A stretch of 64,000 nt of DNA from Paracoccus aeridis (GTDB lineage Bacteria > Pseudomonadota > Alphaproteobacteria > Rhodobacterales > Rhodobacteraceae). The DNA lies in NCBI RefSeq assembly GCF_004923205.2, contig NZ_SELD02000015.1:61755-125754 (forward strand), in the 5' to 3' direction. Of the stretch, positions 44,047 through 53,270 are shown one piece after another; the stretch's first letter is position 1; each line of letters starts with the position of its first letter. The translations under genes and the position numbers were made by a program. Below the pieces are notes generated by a model, which was not told where the DNA came from, searched no databases, and saw nothing but the letters and a program-made list of their open reading frames with translations.

Positions 44047-44970
44047 TTAGCGCGGGCGGGTCCAAAGCCCGGCGCGGGACAGGTCAGGGGGCGCGCCCCT
44101 GCTGCGGATCGCGTCGCCTTTCGCGGCGGCGATCATGGCGACCTTGGCAGCCTTCCCGGTGCCGATCCGATGGCGATAGGCGTCCGGGCCCCCGGCGCGG
44201 ATGCGAAGCCCGATCGCGCGATAGATCCGGAGCGCCGCCGCGATCGACCACGCGGCGCGATAGGGCAGCGCGGACAGCCCGATCCGGGCGGACGCGTAGT
44301 AGGGTTCGGCCAGGTCCAGCAGCCGCAGCGTCGCGGCGTGGACGTGGGGCGACGGCGTCGCGGCCGCGGGGTCGGGCGCGTCGCCGCCCAGCCATGCGGC
44401 GGGCAGGTAGACCCGGCCCATCCGCGCGTCGTCCATCACGTCGCGGGCGATGTTGGTCAGTTGGAACGCCAGCCCCAGGTCGCAGGCCCGGTCCAGCACC
44501 GCGTCGTCGCGCACGCCCATGACCCGGGCCATCATCACGCCCACGACCCCCGCCACGTGATAGGCGTAGCGCAGCGTGTCCTCGGGCGTGTCGTAGCGCT
44601 GCCCGTCCACGTCCATCGCGAACCCCGCGATCAGGTCGAGCGGCCAGCGTTCCGGGAAATCATGCCGCCGCGCCACCGCCCGCAGCGCCTGGAACGGCGC
44701 GCTCACCGGCGCGTCGGTGCGCAGGGTGGCGAGCGTCTCGGCCTGCAGATGGGCGAGGCGCGCCGCCGCGTCCTCGGGCGGCAGGCTCGCGCCGCCAAGA
44801 TCCTGCCCGTCGATCACGTCGTCGGCGTGGCGGCACCAGGCGTACAGCATCACGGTGTCGTCGCGCATCGCGCGCGGCATCAGCAGCGACGCGGCGGCGA
44901 AGCTCTTCGATCCCTTGCGGATCACCTCGCCGCTGTCGCGGGCGAGCGTCGGTGCGGCGGTGTCAGTCAA
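44047..44970 (-). CDS. crtB: Phytoene synthase
   Basis: A 307-residue prenyl condensing enzyme making phytoene from two geranylgeranyl diphosphates. SKSFAAASLLMPRAMRDDTVMLYAWCRHADDVID includes the first Asp-rich motif, and FQLTNIARDVMDDARMGRVYLP the second. The start is best placed at a TTG (44970) that overlaps the crtZ stop (TTGA). No ATG or GTG lies nearby in frame at the right place. The product closely resembles Paracoccus CrtB, ending in GLWTRP. It is the third gene of crtW-crtZ-crtB. Confidence 0.93.
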   Translation of the reverse strand: MTDTAAPTLARDSGEVIRKGSKSFAAASLLMPRAMRDDTVMLYAWCRHADDVIDGQDLGGASLPPEDAAARLAHLQAETLATLRTDAPVSAPFQALRAVARRHDFPERWPLDLIAGFAMDVDGQRYDTPEDTLRYAYHVAGVVGVMMARVMGVRDDAVLDRACDLGLAFQLTNIARDVMDDARMGRVYLPAAWLGGDAPDPAAATPSPHVHAATLRLLDLAEPYYASARIGLSALPYRAAWSIAAALRIYRAIGLRIRAGGPDAYRHRIGTGKAAKVAMIAAAKGDAIRSRGAPPDLSRAGLWTRPR

Positions 44971-45506
44971 ATCCGGTCCTGCGTCTCGGGGTTCCAGGCG
45001 TCGCGGTGGGCGGATGCGCGCTTCGCCAGCACCCCCGACCGCTTCAGGTCCGCCTTCAGCCCATCCACCGGCGGCGCGTAGAGGAACCCGAACGACACGC
45101 AATCGTCCCGCCCCTCGACCGCGTGGTGCAGCCGGTGCGCCTGGTAGAGCCGCCGCAGGTAGCCGCGCCGGGGCACATGCCGGAACGGCCAGCGCTGGTG
45201 CACCAGCCCGTCATGGACGATGAAATACAGGACGCCATAAACCGCCATTCCGACCGCGATCCACCACAAGGGCGGCCACCACGCCGACCCGATTGCGAAC
45301 AGACCGATCGACAGGATGGTGAAGACGACGGCGTAGAGGTCGTTCTTCTCGAAGATGCCGTGGTCGTCGTCGTGCGCCTCGTGGTGGGATTCGTGCCAGC
45401 CCCAGCCCAGCGGACCGTGCATGATCCAGCGGTGGGTGGCGTAGGCCACGAACTCCATCGCGGCGACGGTGGCGATCACGATCAGGACGGGGCCGAGGAT
45501 GGTCAC
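44967..45506 (-). CDS. crtZ: Beta-carotene 3-hydroxylase
   Basis: A 179-residue non-heme di-iron membrane hydroxylase. The histidine boxes are THRWIMH, HESHHEAHDDDH, HDGLVHQRWPFRHVP and LYQAHRLHHAVEG, set among four hydrophobic segments. It adds the 3 and 3' hydroxyls that, with CrtW, give astaxanthin-type carotenoids. The start is a GTG overlapping the crtW stop (GTGA). Its own TGA overlaps the TTG of crtB. Confidence 0.93.
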   Translation of the reverse strand: MTILGPVLIVIATVAAMEFVAYATHRWIMHGPLGWGWHESHHEAHDDDHGIFEKNDLYAVVFTILSIGLFAIGSAWWPPLWWIAVGMAVYGVLYFIVHDGLVHQRWPFRHVPRRGYLRRLYQAHRLHHAVEGRDDCVSFGFLYAPPVDGLKADLKRSGVLAKRASAHRDAWNPETQDRI

Positions 45507-46249
45507 GGCGCATCCTCGGCGCGCGCGCGCGTGGCGGGCAGGCGCCACCACGGGACACCCGGATACAGGTGGTGTTCGTGGTGGTAGCCGCCGAAATGAT
45601 AGCAGGTCAGCAGCGACAGCGTGTCGGACATGGCCGGCGAGCGGGCGTTGTGGCGGTCCGCGAAGGGGGCGTCGTCGTCGGCCCGGTGCGGCAGCCAGGT
45701 GCCGAACACGAACAGCTGGACCGATGCGAGGATCGACGGGATCGACCAGTAGAGCACGTAGGCCCAGCGGTCGCCGAGGATCAGCGCATAGAGGATCGTC
45801 GCGCTGCCGAGGACAAGGACCTCACGCAGCCCGAAGTAATGAAGGACGAAGGACGCGTACCAGCGCACCGGGCCGCCGCGCGCGAAGTCGGGGTCGTCGT
45901 CCGTCCCCGGCGCGCGGTGGTGGCGCATGTGCTGGACGATCATGCGGCGGAAGGAAAACCCGGCATAGAGCGCGAGCGCCAGCGTGCCGATGGCGCGGTT
46001 CGCGCGGGGGTGGCCGGGGACCACCGCGCCGTGCATGGCGTCGTGGGCGATGATGAACAGGCCGACCGACAGCCACGTCAGCGCGACCAGGCAGAGCGCG
46101 GCGAGGAACGGGTGGGCAGGCGCGTCGAGGAAGCAGACCGCGAAGACGTGGAGCGACAGCCATGCGACGATGATCGCGGCGGCGATCGCCAGCGCCAGCA
46201 CGGTCTGGCGACGGCGGGGCATGGCGCGCGCAAGGTCGATGCTGGTCAT
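45503..46249 (-). CDS. crtW: Beta-carotene ketolase
   Basis: A 248-residue membrane oxygenase of the fatty-acid-desaturase-like CrtW type. Histidine motifs FIIAHDAMHG, MRHHRAPGTDDDPDF and HFGGYHHEHHLYPGVPWW are intact among four or five hydrophobic segments. It introduces the 4-keto groups. The ATG at 46249 gives a protein of usual length with an N-terminus like those of Paracoccus ketolases. It is the first gene of crtW-crtZ-crtB. The 117-base spacer to the divergent photolyase gene should contain both promoters. Confidence 0.94.
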   Translation of the reverse strand: MTSIDLARAMPRRRQTVLALAIAAAIIVAWLSLHVFAVCFLDAPAHPFLAALCLVALTWLSVGLFIIAHDAMHGAVVPGHPRANRAIGTLALALYAGFSFRRMIVQHMRHHRAPGTDDDPDFARGGPVRWYASFVLHYFGLREVLVLGSATILYALILGDRWAYVLYWSIPSILASVQLFVFGTWLPHRADDDAPFADRHNARSPAMSDTLSLLTCYHFGGYHHEHHLYPGVPWWRLPATRARAEDAP

Positions 46250-46366
46250 GGCGCGGTTCCACTTGGTCGGCAGGCCTCGAATGTAGGCGCGTGCGGTCCT
46301 TGCGGCAAGGGATGCAACCCGCACCCTGCCTTTCCGGTTGGGTCGGGTAGCAAGCGGGGTGACATT

Positions 46367-47827
46367 CTGACGGCGATCTGCTGGTTCCGGCGCGACCTTC
46401 GGGTCGCGGACAATCCCGCGCTGGCGGCGGCGGCGGCCGCTGGGCCGGTCGTCGCGCTGTTCGTCGTGGACGAGGTGCTGCGCGGGCAGGGCGCGGCGAC
46501 GCGATGGCGGCTGCAAGGCGCGCTGAGCGCGCTCTCCGCCGACCTGAAGGGGCGCGGCGGCGCGCTGGTCGTGCGGACAGGCGACGCGGCAGAGGTGGTG
46601 GCCGGGGTCGCGGCCGAGGTCGATGCGGCCGAGATCCACGCGACCGACTGGCCCGAACCCGCGCGCAGCGCCGCCGACGCCCGCGTGGCGCAGCGGCTGG
46701 AAGCCGACGGCCGGCGCCTGATCCTTCATTGCGGGCACCTGCTGGTGGCGCCGCAGGCGATCCGCACCGGCTCGGGCGGCGTCTACAAGGTCTACACCCC
46801 CTTCGCGCGCGCCGTCCGCCGCCACGGCGTGCCCGCGCCGCTGCCCGAGCCGAAGATTTGCTGGGCCGACCCGCCCCGGTCCGAGCCGCTGCCCGACCTC
46901 GCCCCCGACATGGACCGCGGCGCCGAGGTGGTGGCGCGCCACGCCGCCCCGGCGGGCGAGGCGGCGGCGCGGGAACGGCTGGACGCGTTCCTCGGCCGCG
47001 CCGCAGGCTATCTTCAGCGGGACCGCCCGGACCGGCCCGAGGCGACCTCCGGCCTGTCCGACGCGCTGGCGACGGGCGAGATTTCGCCCCGCACGATCTG
47101 GGCCGCGGCCGAGCGGCACCTGCACGACCCGGCCCGCGCGCAGGCGGCCGAGAAGTTCCTGTCAGAACTGACCTGGCGCGACTTCGCCTGGCACCTGCTG
47201 ACGGAATGGCCGACGCTGCCGGAAAGGGAATGGCGCGCCGAATTCGCCGCCTTCCCCTTTCGCCGCGACACGGCGGACGAGACCGCCTGGACCCGCGCCG
47301 TCACCGGCGAGCCGCTGGTCGACGCGGGGCTGCGCGAGATGTTCGTGACGGGGCGGATGCACAACCGCGTGCGGCTGGCGGTGGCAAGCTACCTTTCCAA
47401 GCACCTGCTGATCGACTGGCGCGTCGGGCTTCGCTGGTTCGCGGACACGCTGATCGACTGGGACCCCGCATCCAATGCGATGAACTGGCAGTGGGTGGCC
47501 GGCAGCGGGCCGGACGCCTCGCCCTATTTCCGCATCTTCAACCCCGCGACGCAGGCGGCGAAGTTCGATCCCAAAGGCGACTACCGCCGCCGCTGGCTCT
47601 GGGGCTGGGACGGCAGCGACAGCGAGGACGCGCGCGACTATTTCGACGCGGTGCCGCGTTCGTGGGGGATGGACCCGGCAGACGGCTATCCGGACGAGCC
47701 GATCGTGGATCTCGCCGCCGGGCGGCAGCGGGCGCTGGAGGCGCTGGCCACGATGCGGCAGGCTCAGGCCGAGCCTGATGTGGGCCCGGATGGGCGCGCG
47801 TCCGAGGCCCCGGACGAGGAGGAATAG
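46367..47827 (+). CDS. phrB: Deoxyribodipyrimidine photolyase (classical CPD class)
   Basis: A 486-residue photolyase/cryptochrome-family enzyme. The N-terminus reads TAICWFRRDLRVADNPAL, as in CPD photolyases. The FAD-binding domain includes FLSELTWRDFAWHLL, GLREMFVTGRMHNRVRLAVASYLSKHLLIDWR and DWDPASNAMNWQWVAGSGPDASPYFRIFNP. No in-frame ATG, GTG or TTG occurs near the N-terminus. A CTG at 46367 stands exactly where family members have Met and follows GGGGTGA, so a CTG start is proposed (an ATT one codon earlier is the alternative). Its 3' end overlaps the convergent cryptochrome gene by 64 bases. Confidence 0.87.
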   Translation: MTAICWFRRDLRVADNPALAAAAAAGPVVALFVVDEVLRGQGAATRWRLQGALSALSADLKGRGGALVVRTGDAAEVVAGVAAEVDAAEIHATDWPEPARSAADARVAQRLEADGRRLILHCGHLLVAPQAIRTGSGGVYKVYTPFARAVRRHGVPAPLPEPKICWADPPRSEPLPDLAPDMDRGAEVVARHAAPAGEAAARERLDAFLGRAAGYLQRDRPDRPEATSGLSDALATGEISPRTIWAAAERHLHDPARAQAAEKFLSELTWRDFAWHLLTEWPTLPEREWRAEFAAFPFRRDTADETAWTRAVTGEPLVDAGLREMFVTGRMHNRVRLAVASYLSKHLLIDWRVGLRWFADTLIDWDPASNAMNWQWVAGSGPDASPYFRIFNPATQAAKFDPKGDYRRRWLWGWDGSDSEDARDYFDAVPRSWGMDPADGYPDEPIVDLAAGRQRALEALATMRQAQAEPDVGPDGRASEAPDEEE

Positions 47828-49365
47828 CCGCCAGCCGGCAGCCCCGCGCGGAACGCGGCGGCGGCGGCGCGGATCGCGGCCTGCTCGTCAGGGTCGAAGC
47901 GTTCCCAGTTCCGCAGGATCGGCAGCATCCGGTTGTTCCCGCGCCAGCGGTCCGCGTGGCGCGCGACGAAATCCCAGTAGAGCGCGTTCCACGGGCAGGC
48001 CCCGTTGCCAAGGCGCTTCTTCGGATCGTAGCGGCAGGCGCCGCAGTAATTCGACATCCGGTTCACGTAGGCCGCGCTGGCCGCATAGGGCTTGGTCGCC
48101 ATCAGCCCGCCGTCGCCGTACTGGCTCATCCCCAGCGTGTTCGGCAGTTCGACCCACTCGTAGGCGTCGACGTAGACGGCGAGATACCATTCGTGCACCT
48201 GCCGCGGATCGACGCCCATCAGCATCGCGAAGGTGCCGGTGATCATCAGCCGCTGGATGTGGTGGGCGTGGCCGATGTCGAGCGTCTGGCCCACCACCTC
48301 GGCCAGGCAGGCCATGTCGGTGTCGCCCGTCCAGTAGAGATCGGGCAGGTCGGCCGTTGCGTCGAGCGCGTTCAGGTCGACATAGGCCGGCATCTCGCGC
48401 CAGTAGATGCCGCGGACGTATTCGCGCCAGCCGATGATCTGGCGGACGAACCCCTCGACCGAGTTCAGGGGCGCGCGCCCTGCGCGCCATTCGGCCTCTG
48501 CCCGGCGGCAGAGGTCCAGCGGATCGAGAAGGCCGATGTTCAGGTAGGGCGACAGCAGCGAGTGGTAGAGATGCGGCTGGCCCAGCAGCATCGCGTCCTG
48601 GAAGCGGCCGAAATCGGGCAGGGCGTTCGCGATGAACCAGTCGCGTGCCGCCTCTGCCCCCGCCCGCGTGACGTGCCAGCGGAACTGGTCGAGACGGCCG
48701 ACATGGCCTGCGAAACGGTCGCGGACAAGGGCGACGACCTCCTCGGTGACGGCGTCCGGGGTGGCGTCCGGCGCCTGCGGCAGGAACAGATCCGGCTTCG
48801 CGAGCGCGCGGTTCTCTGCGTCGAAGTTCCAGCGGTCCCCCGCGGGCTGATCGCCGTCCATCAACAGGCCGGTCTTGCGCCGGACCATGCGGTAGAAGTG
48901 CTCCATGATGAAATTGCGGCGCCCCGAGGCCCAGGTTTCGAACTCCTCGCGCGAGACGATGAAGCGGTCGTCGGCCAGCAGGTCCACCGGCACGCCGAGG
49001 GTCGCGGGCCAGTCCTGCATCTGGTCCCACAGCCGCCATTCGCCCGGCTCGGTCACCGCGACGCTTTCCGCGCCGGTCTCGCGCAGCGCGTCGGCCGCCG
49101 CGGCGCGCAGGTCCGGGGCGGCGTCCGGGTCGTCGATCCGGCGATAGGTCACGCGCCAGCCGGCCCCGCGCAGTTCCTCGGCGAAGTGGCGCATGGCGGA
49201 AAACACCAGCACCAGCTTCTGCTTGTGGTGGTCGGCGTAGCCCGCCTCGGCCGCAACCTCGGCCATCAGGACGGTGTCGCGCGCGGGGTCGGCGTGGCGC
49301 AGGGACGATATCCCCGGCGACAGCTGGTCGCCCAGGATCAGGATCAGGCGCGGCCTGTCAGGCAT
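47764..49365 (-). CDS. Iron-sulfur bacterial cryptochrome/(6-4) photolyase (FeS-BCP family)
   Basis: A 533-residue protein of the photolyase-related group that includes CryB of Rhodobacter and PhrB of Agrobacterium. The N-terminal domain begins LILILGDQLSPGISSL. The C-terminal part has LNIGLLDPLDLCRRAE, GWREYVRGIYWREMP and MSNYCGACRYDPKKR followed by GACPW, with the cysteines expected to bind a [4Fe-4S] cluster. Family members repair (6-4) photoproducts or act in light-dependent control of pigment genes. Its start overlaps the crtI stop by eight bases, making it the fifth gene of the crtEXYI operon. The low-complexity tail overlaps the opposite photolyase gene. Confidence 0.92.
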   Translation of the reverse strand: MPDRPRLILILGDQLSPGISSLRHADPARDTVLMAEVAAEAGYADHHKQKLVLVFSAMRHFAEELRGAGWRVTYRRIDDPDAAPDLRAAAADALRETGAESVAVTEPGEWRLWDQMQDWPATLGVPVDLLADDRFIVSREEFETWASGRRNFIMEHFYRMVRRKTGLLMDGDQPAGDRWNFDAENRALAKPDLFLPQAPDATPDAVTEEVVALVRDRFAGHVGRLDQFRWHVTRAGAEAARDWFIANALPDFGRFQDAMLLGQPHLYHSLLSPYLNIGLLDPLDLCRRAEAEWRAGRAPLNSVEGFVRQIIGWREYVRGIYWREMPAYVDLNALDATADLPDLYWTGDTDMACLAEVVGQTLDIGHAHHIQRLMITGTFAMLMGVDPRQVHEWYLAVYVDAYEWVELPNTLGMSQYGDGGLMATKPYAASAAYVNRMSNYCGACRYDPKKRLGNGACPWNALYWDFVARHADRWRGNNRMLPILRNWERFDPDEQAAIRAAAAAFRAGLPAGGYSSSSGASDARPSGPTSGSA

Positions 49366-50851
49366 CGGCCAGCATCAGCCCCGCGGTGGCCTTGGCCGAG
49401 CCGACGACGCCGGGAATTCCCGCGCCGGGATGCGTGCCCGCGCCGACGATGAAGACGTTGCGGATGCGGTCGTCGCGGTTGTGGGGGCGGAACCAGGCCG
49501 ATTGCGTCAGGATCGGCTCGACCGAGAAGGCGCTGCCGTGATGCGCGTTCAGTTCGGACGCGAAGTCCGAAGGCGTGAACACGAACCGCGTCGTCAGCGA
49601 CCGGCGCAGGCCCGGGATCAGCCGCTCCTCCAGCGTGGCGAGGATGCGGTCGGCGTATTCCTCGCCCTTCGCGGCCCAGTCCACGTCGGCGCGGCCCAGA
49701 TGGGGGACGGGGGCCAGGACGTAGTGCGTGGACATGCCGGGCGGGGCCATGTTCGGGTCGGTCACGGACGGCGAGTGGAGATACAGCGAATAATCGGGCG
49801 GCAGCGCCCGGCCGCCGAAGATCTCCGTCACGAGCTCGCGGTAGCGCGGGCCGAAGACGACCATGTGGTGGGCCAGCCCCCGGGGCAGGTGGTCGAGCCC
49901 GAAATGGCAGACGAACAGCGACATCGACCATCGCTTCCGCCCCAGGCTCCGCGCCATCGACTTGCCGCGCCGCGTTCCGCCCAGCAATTCCCGGTAGTGG
50001 TGCATGACGTCCGCGTTCGACGCCACCTGCGCGCAGGCGATCCGCCGCCCGTCTGCCAGCGTGACGCCGGTCGCGCGCGCGCCCTCGACCTCGATCCGGG
50101 CGACCCTGGCGTTCAGTTCAAGATGCCCGCCGAGGCGCTGGAAGTGCCGCGCCATCCCCGCGACCAGCGCGTTGGTGCCGCCCTTCGCGAACCAGACGCC
50201 GCCCTTGCGTTCCAGCGCGTGGATCAGCAGGTAGATCGAGCTCGTGGTGAACGGGTTCCCGCCGACCAGCAGCGAGTGGAAGCTGAACGCCTGCCTCAAG
50301 CGCGGGTCCGCGATGAAGCGCGACACGACCGCATAGACCGAGCGATACGCCTGCAGCCGCACCAGCTGCGGCGCGACCCGCATCATGTCGGAAAACGACT
50401 GGAACGGCACGGTGCCGAGCTTGTCGTACCCTTCCGCCATGACCTCGCGCGAGTAGGCGAGGAAGCGGCGGTAGCCCTCGACGTCCGCCGGGTTGATGGC
50501 GCGGATCGCGGCCTCGATCCGGGCCTGGTCGTCGGCGTATTCGAAGGTCGAGCCGTCCGGGAAGACGAGACGGTAGAACGGCTCGACGGGGACCAGCTGC
50601 ACGTCGTCGCCGATCCGGTGGCCGCTGAGGCTCCACAGTTCGGCCAGCGCGGCGGGGTCGGTGATGACGGTCGGCCCGGCGTCGAAGACGTGGCCCTTGT
50701 CGTGCCAGACATAGGCCCGTCCGCCGGGCTTGTCCCGCGCCTCGACCAGCACCACGCGGCGCCCCGCCGCCTGAAGCCGGATCGCCAGCGCGAGGCCGCC
50801 GAGGCCTGCGCCGATCACCACGGCGTCGCATCTGTCGGGCATGGGCGTCAT
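49358..50851 (-). CDS. crtI: Phytoene desaturase
   Basis: A 497-residue flavoprotein converting phytoene to lycopene in four desaturations. The N-terminal FAD motif is VVIGAGLGGLALAIRLQAAGRRVVLVEA. The C-terminal carotenoid-oxidase signature is NVFIVGAGTHPGAGIPGVVGSAK. The ATG at 50851 overlaps the crtY stop (ATGA). Length and motifs are normal for a bacterial CrtI. Confidence 0.94.
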   Translation of the reverse strand: MTPMPDRCDAVVIGAGLGGLALAIRLQAAGRRVVLVEARDKPGGRAYVWHDKGHVFDAGPTVITDPAALAELWSLSGHRIGDDVQLVPVEPFYRLVFPDGSTFEYADDQARIEAAIRAINPADVEGYRRFLAYSREVMAEGYDKLGTVPFQSFSDMMRVAPQLVRLQAYRSVYAVVSRFIADPRLRQAFSFHSLLVGGNPFTTSSIYLLIHALERKGGVWFAKGGTNALVAGMARHFQRLGGHLELNARVARIEVEGARATGVTLADGRRIACAQVASNADVMHHYRELLGGTRRGKSMARSLGRKRWSMSLFVCHFGLDHLPRGLAHHMVVFGPRYRELVTEIFGGRALPPDYSLYLHSPSVTDPNMAPPGMSTHYVLAPVPHLGRADVDWAAKGEEYADRILATLEERLIPGLRRSLTTRFVFTPSDFASELNAHHGSAFSVEPILTQSAWFRPHNRDDRIRNVFIVGAGTHPGAGIPGVVGSAKATAGLMLADA

Positions 50852-52047
50852 GTGGCGCGCTTTCGTCTGAGGTCTTCGAGCAGCGGGGCTTCGCGCAGGC
50901 ACGGCAGCGCGTCGCGGATGGGGATGGGCGGGCGGCCCAGCAGGATGCGGGCCTGGTCGGCGCGGGTCAGGTCGCCCGCGTAGAAGCGTTCGATCAGCGG
51001 CTCGGGAAGGCGGTAGAACCGTTCCAGCACCTTGCGCCGGGCGGGCGGGGCGGCGCCCCTGAACAGCATCCGGCTGAGCAGCCGCAGGAAACGCTGCCGA
51101 TCCGCCGTTTCCAGCGCGAAGCGGCGCATCGCGGCCATGACGCTCGCCGTGGAGACAGGCGATTCCAGCATCGCGGCGGCGATGATGTCAGCCGCCCGCG
51201 CGGCGAGCGGCAGCGAGTAGCCCGTCACCGGATGGAACAGCCCCGCGCGCATGCCCACGGGCACCGGGCCCGCGGCCGCGTCGGCCCAGAACGCCTCGGC
51301 GTCGAACGCCATCGCGATCGGCAGGACGCCGTGCTCGCGCCTCGCCTCGGTCCCGTCCCAGCCCTGTGCGCGGGCGTAGTCCTCGATCCCGGCCTCGAAG
51401 CTGGCGTGGTCCAGCGCGGGGCCGTCGGAATAGCGGGTGTCCTCGATCAGGATCCGGTCCGGCGCGAAGGGCAGGGTGTAGACGAAGCGGTAGCCGTCGC
51501 GCTGGTCCACCGTCGCGTCCATGATGATCGGCAGGGCGCGGCCGTGGGGGCGGGCGGTCTGCCGCTCGACGCCCACGAACTTCTGCCAGCCGAGCGTCAG
51601 GTAGCCGCGCGGCACGCGGCCGGTCGCGTCGATCACGCAGGGCGCGTCGATCCGGCTGCCGTCGTGAAGCTGCGCCCCGGCCGCCCCGATCGCCGTCGCG
51701 CGGCCGGGAAGGCGCGTCACCATCGGCAGCGCCTCGACCGCGGCGCGGAGCGACTGCGACGTCAGGCTCGCGTAGCCTGCCCGCAGGCGGCGGGCGTAGG
51801 ACGGGAAGCGCACCTCCTGTCCCGGCCACCGATGGGCGACGGCGGGCGCGATCCAGCGGGCTGCGTCGGGGGAAAGGTCGGTGTCGTGGAAGGACCAGGT
51901 GTGGCTGTCGGACTGGCCTTCCTGCGGGGCGCCGGAATCCACGACCGTGATCCGGCGGCTTGCGTCCCGCGCGGCGACGGCGAGCGCGACGAGGCTGCCG
52001 GCAAGGCCGCCGCCGACGATCAGAACGTCCGCCCGGTCGGGGGTCAT
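50848..52047 (-). CDS. crtY: Lycopene beta-cyclase
   Basis: A 399-residue flavoprotein forming beta-carotene from lycopene. VLIVGGGLAGSLVALAVAA binds the dinucleotide. SHTWSFHDTDLS, CVIDATGRVPRGY, GWQKFVGVE and the catalytic-region phrase GDGYRFVY-like DGYRFVYTLPFAPDRILIEDTRYSD follow as in Gram-negative CrtY. GLFHPVTGYSLPLAA is the conserved C-terminal motif. It overlaps crtX upstream and crtI downstream by four bases each. Confidence 0.94.
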   Translation of the reverse strand: MTPDRADVLIVGGGLAGSLVALAVAARDASRRITVVDSGAPQEGQSDSHTWSFHDTDLSPDAARWIAPAVAHRWPGQEVRFPSYARRLRAGYASLTSQSLRAAVEALPMVTRLPGRATAIGAAGAQLHDGSRIDAPCVIDATGRVPRGYLTLGWQKFVGVERQTARPHGRALPIIMDATVDQRDGYRFVYTLPFAPDRILIEDTRYSDGPALDHASFEAGIEDYARAQGWDGTEARREHGVLPIAMAFDAEAFWADAAAGPVPVGMRAGLFHPVTGYSLPLAARAADIIAAAMLESPVSTASVMAAMRRFALETADRQRFLRLLSRMLFRGAAPPARRKVLERFYRLPEPLIERFYAGDLTRADQARILLGRPPIPIRDALPCLREAPLLEDLRRKRAT

Positions 52048-53261
52048 CGCAGCGCCCCCTCGACCGCATCGGCGGCGGCATCCGCCCCGCCGGCAGCCGC
52101 GATCTCGGCGCGCGCCGGGTCGAGCGCGGCGCGCCAGCGCGGGTCGGTGGTGACGGACGCGATGGCGGCTGCAAGGCTGTCCGGCGTGACGCGGCGGGGG
52201 GAAAGCGTGATCGCCGCGCCCGCCCGTCTGAGCCGGGCGGCGATGCCGTTCTGGTCATTGCCCAGGGGCAGCGCCACCATCGGCACCCCGAACCCGGCCG
52301 CGTCCAGCACGGTGTTGAGGCCGCCGTGCGTCACGACCGCCGCCGCCCCGCGGATCGCCGGCAGCTGGTCGAAGAACGCGCGCACGTCGATGCGGCCCGG
52401 CCAGATGGCGGTCAGCGCGGCGGCCTGTGCCGGGCTCAGCCCCCCGCAATGGGCGACCGCGACGTTCACGCCGGCCAGCCGCGCCGCGCGCGCGATCACG
52501 GTGAACAGCCGCAGCCGCCCCCCCGCGATGGTGCCGAGCGAGGCGAAGACATAGGGCGCGCCGTCGAACAGCGGCGGGTCAGCCGCCGCCGCGACCGGGC
52601 GGCGGATCGGCCCGACGACGGGGCCGACCGGCTGCGGGCGCGGGAAGTCCAGCGCGGCGATCCACTGGGCGACCGACCCCTCTGCGCCGATCCAGTCCGA
52701 CGGGCGGTCGCGGACGGGCAGGCCGTGCAGGCGGCACCCCTCGGCCAGCGCCCGGCGCTGCGCGGTCATCAGCCAGTCCGACACGCGCCACGCGCCCTCG
52801 GCCCGCCGCACCCCGTCCTCGCCCTCGCGCCAGTCCCAGCCGACATAGGGCGGCGGCATCCCGGGATCGCGCCGCAGCGGCAGCGACGCGGCGAGCGTGA
52901 CGCGGGGCACCCCTGCGGCGTCGGCGGCAAGGCTGCCGCCCGGCTCCATCTCGTCCACCACGGCGATGTCGGCGCGGGCGGCGCGAAGGGCGGCGGGGCC
53001 GTCAAGCGCGTGGGCGCGGGTCGCGCGGGCGGTGTCGCGCAGAAGGCGGGCGAAGCCCGCCGGACCGCCGCCGATCCGTCCCGCCTGGGCCGGGCCGCGG
53101 AAGGGCTGGAAGCCCGCGCCCTCGCGCTGCGCGTGGGGCTGAAGCGCGGGCGGCCCGACGAAGATCACCTCGTGCCCGCGCCCTGCCAGCCGCGCGGCCA
53201 GCGCGCCGTGGACCGCCGCGTGGCTGCGATAGGGCGGCATGAGGAACGCGATCCGGGCCAT
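52044..53261 (-). CDS. crtX: Zeaxanthin/hydroxycarotenoid glucosyltransferase
   Basis: A 405-residue GT1 (UGT-like) transferase. RIAFLMPPYRSHAAVHGALAARLAGRGHEVIFVG is the N-terminal lobe, and VVTHGGLNTVLDAAGFGVPMVALPLGNDQNG near residue 320 is the UDP-sugar-binding signature. CrtX attaches glucose to the 3-hydroxyl of zeaxanthin or related xanthophylls. Its presence in the crtEXYI operon predicts glycosylated end products. It starts nine bases after the crtE stop. Confidence 0.92.
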   Translation of the reverse strand: MARIAFLMPPYRSHAAVHGALAARLAGRGHEVIFVGPPALQPHAQREGAGFQPFRGPAQAGRIGGGPAGFARLLRDTARATRAHALDGPAALRAARADIAVVDEMEPGGSLAADAAGVPRVTLAASLPLRRDPGMPPPYVGWDWREGEDGVRRAEGAWRVSDWLMTAQRRALAEGCRLHGLPVRDRPSDWIGAEGSVAQWIAALDFPRPQPVGPVVGPIRRPVAAAADPPLFDGAPYVFASLGTIAGGRLRLFTVIARAARLAGVNVAVAHCGGLSPAQAAALTAIWPGRIDVRAFFDQLPAIRGAAAVVTHGGLNTVLDAAGFGVPMVALPLGNDQNGIAARLRRAGAAITLSPRRVTPDSLAAAIASVTTDPRWRAALDPARAEIAAAGGADAAADAVEGALR

Positions 53262-53270
53262 GGGTCGAGG

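Noticed and set aside
46298..46310. CCTTG-CGG-CAAGG hairpin in the crtW/photolyase spacer as an operator
   Set aside because: Five-base arms are expected by chance in DNA of this composition, and nothing else supports a regulatory role.
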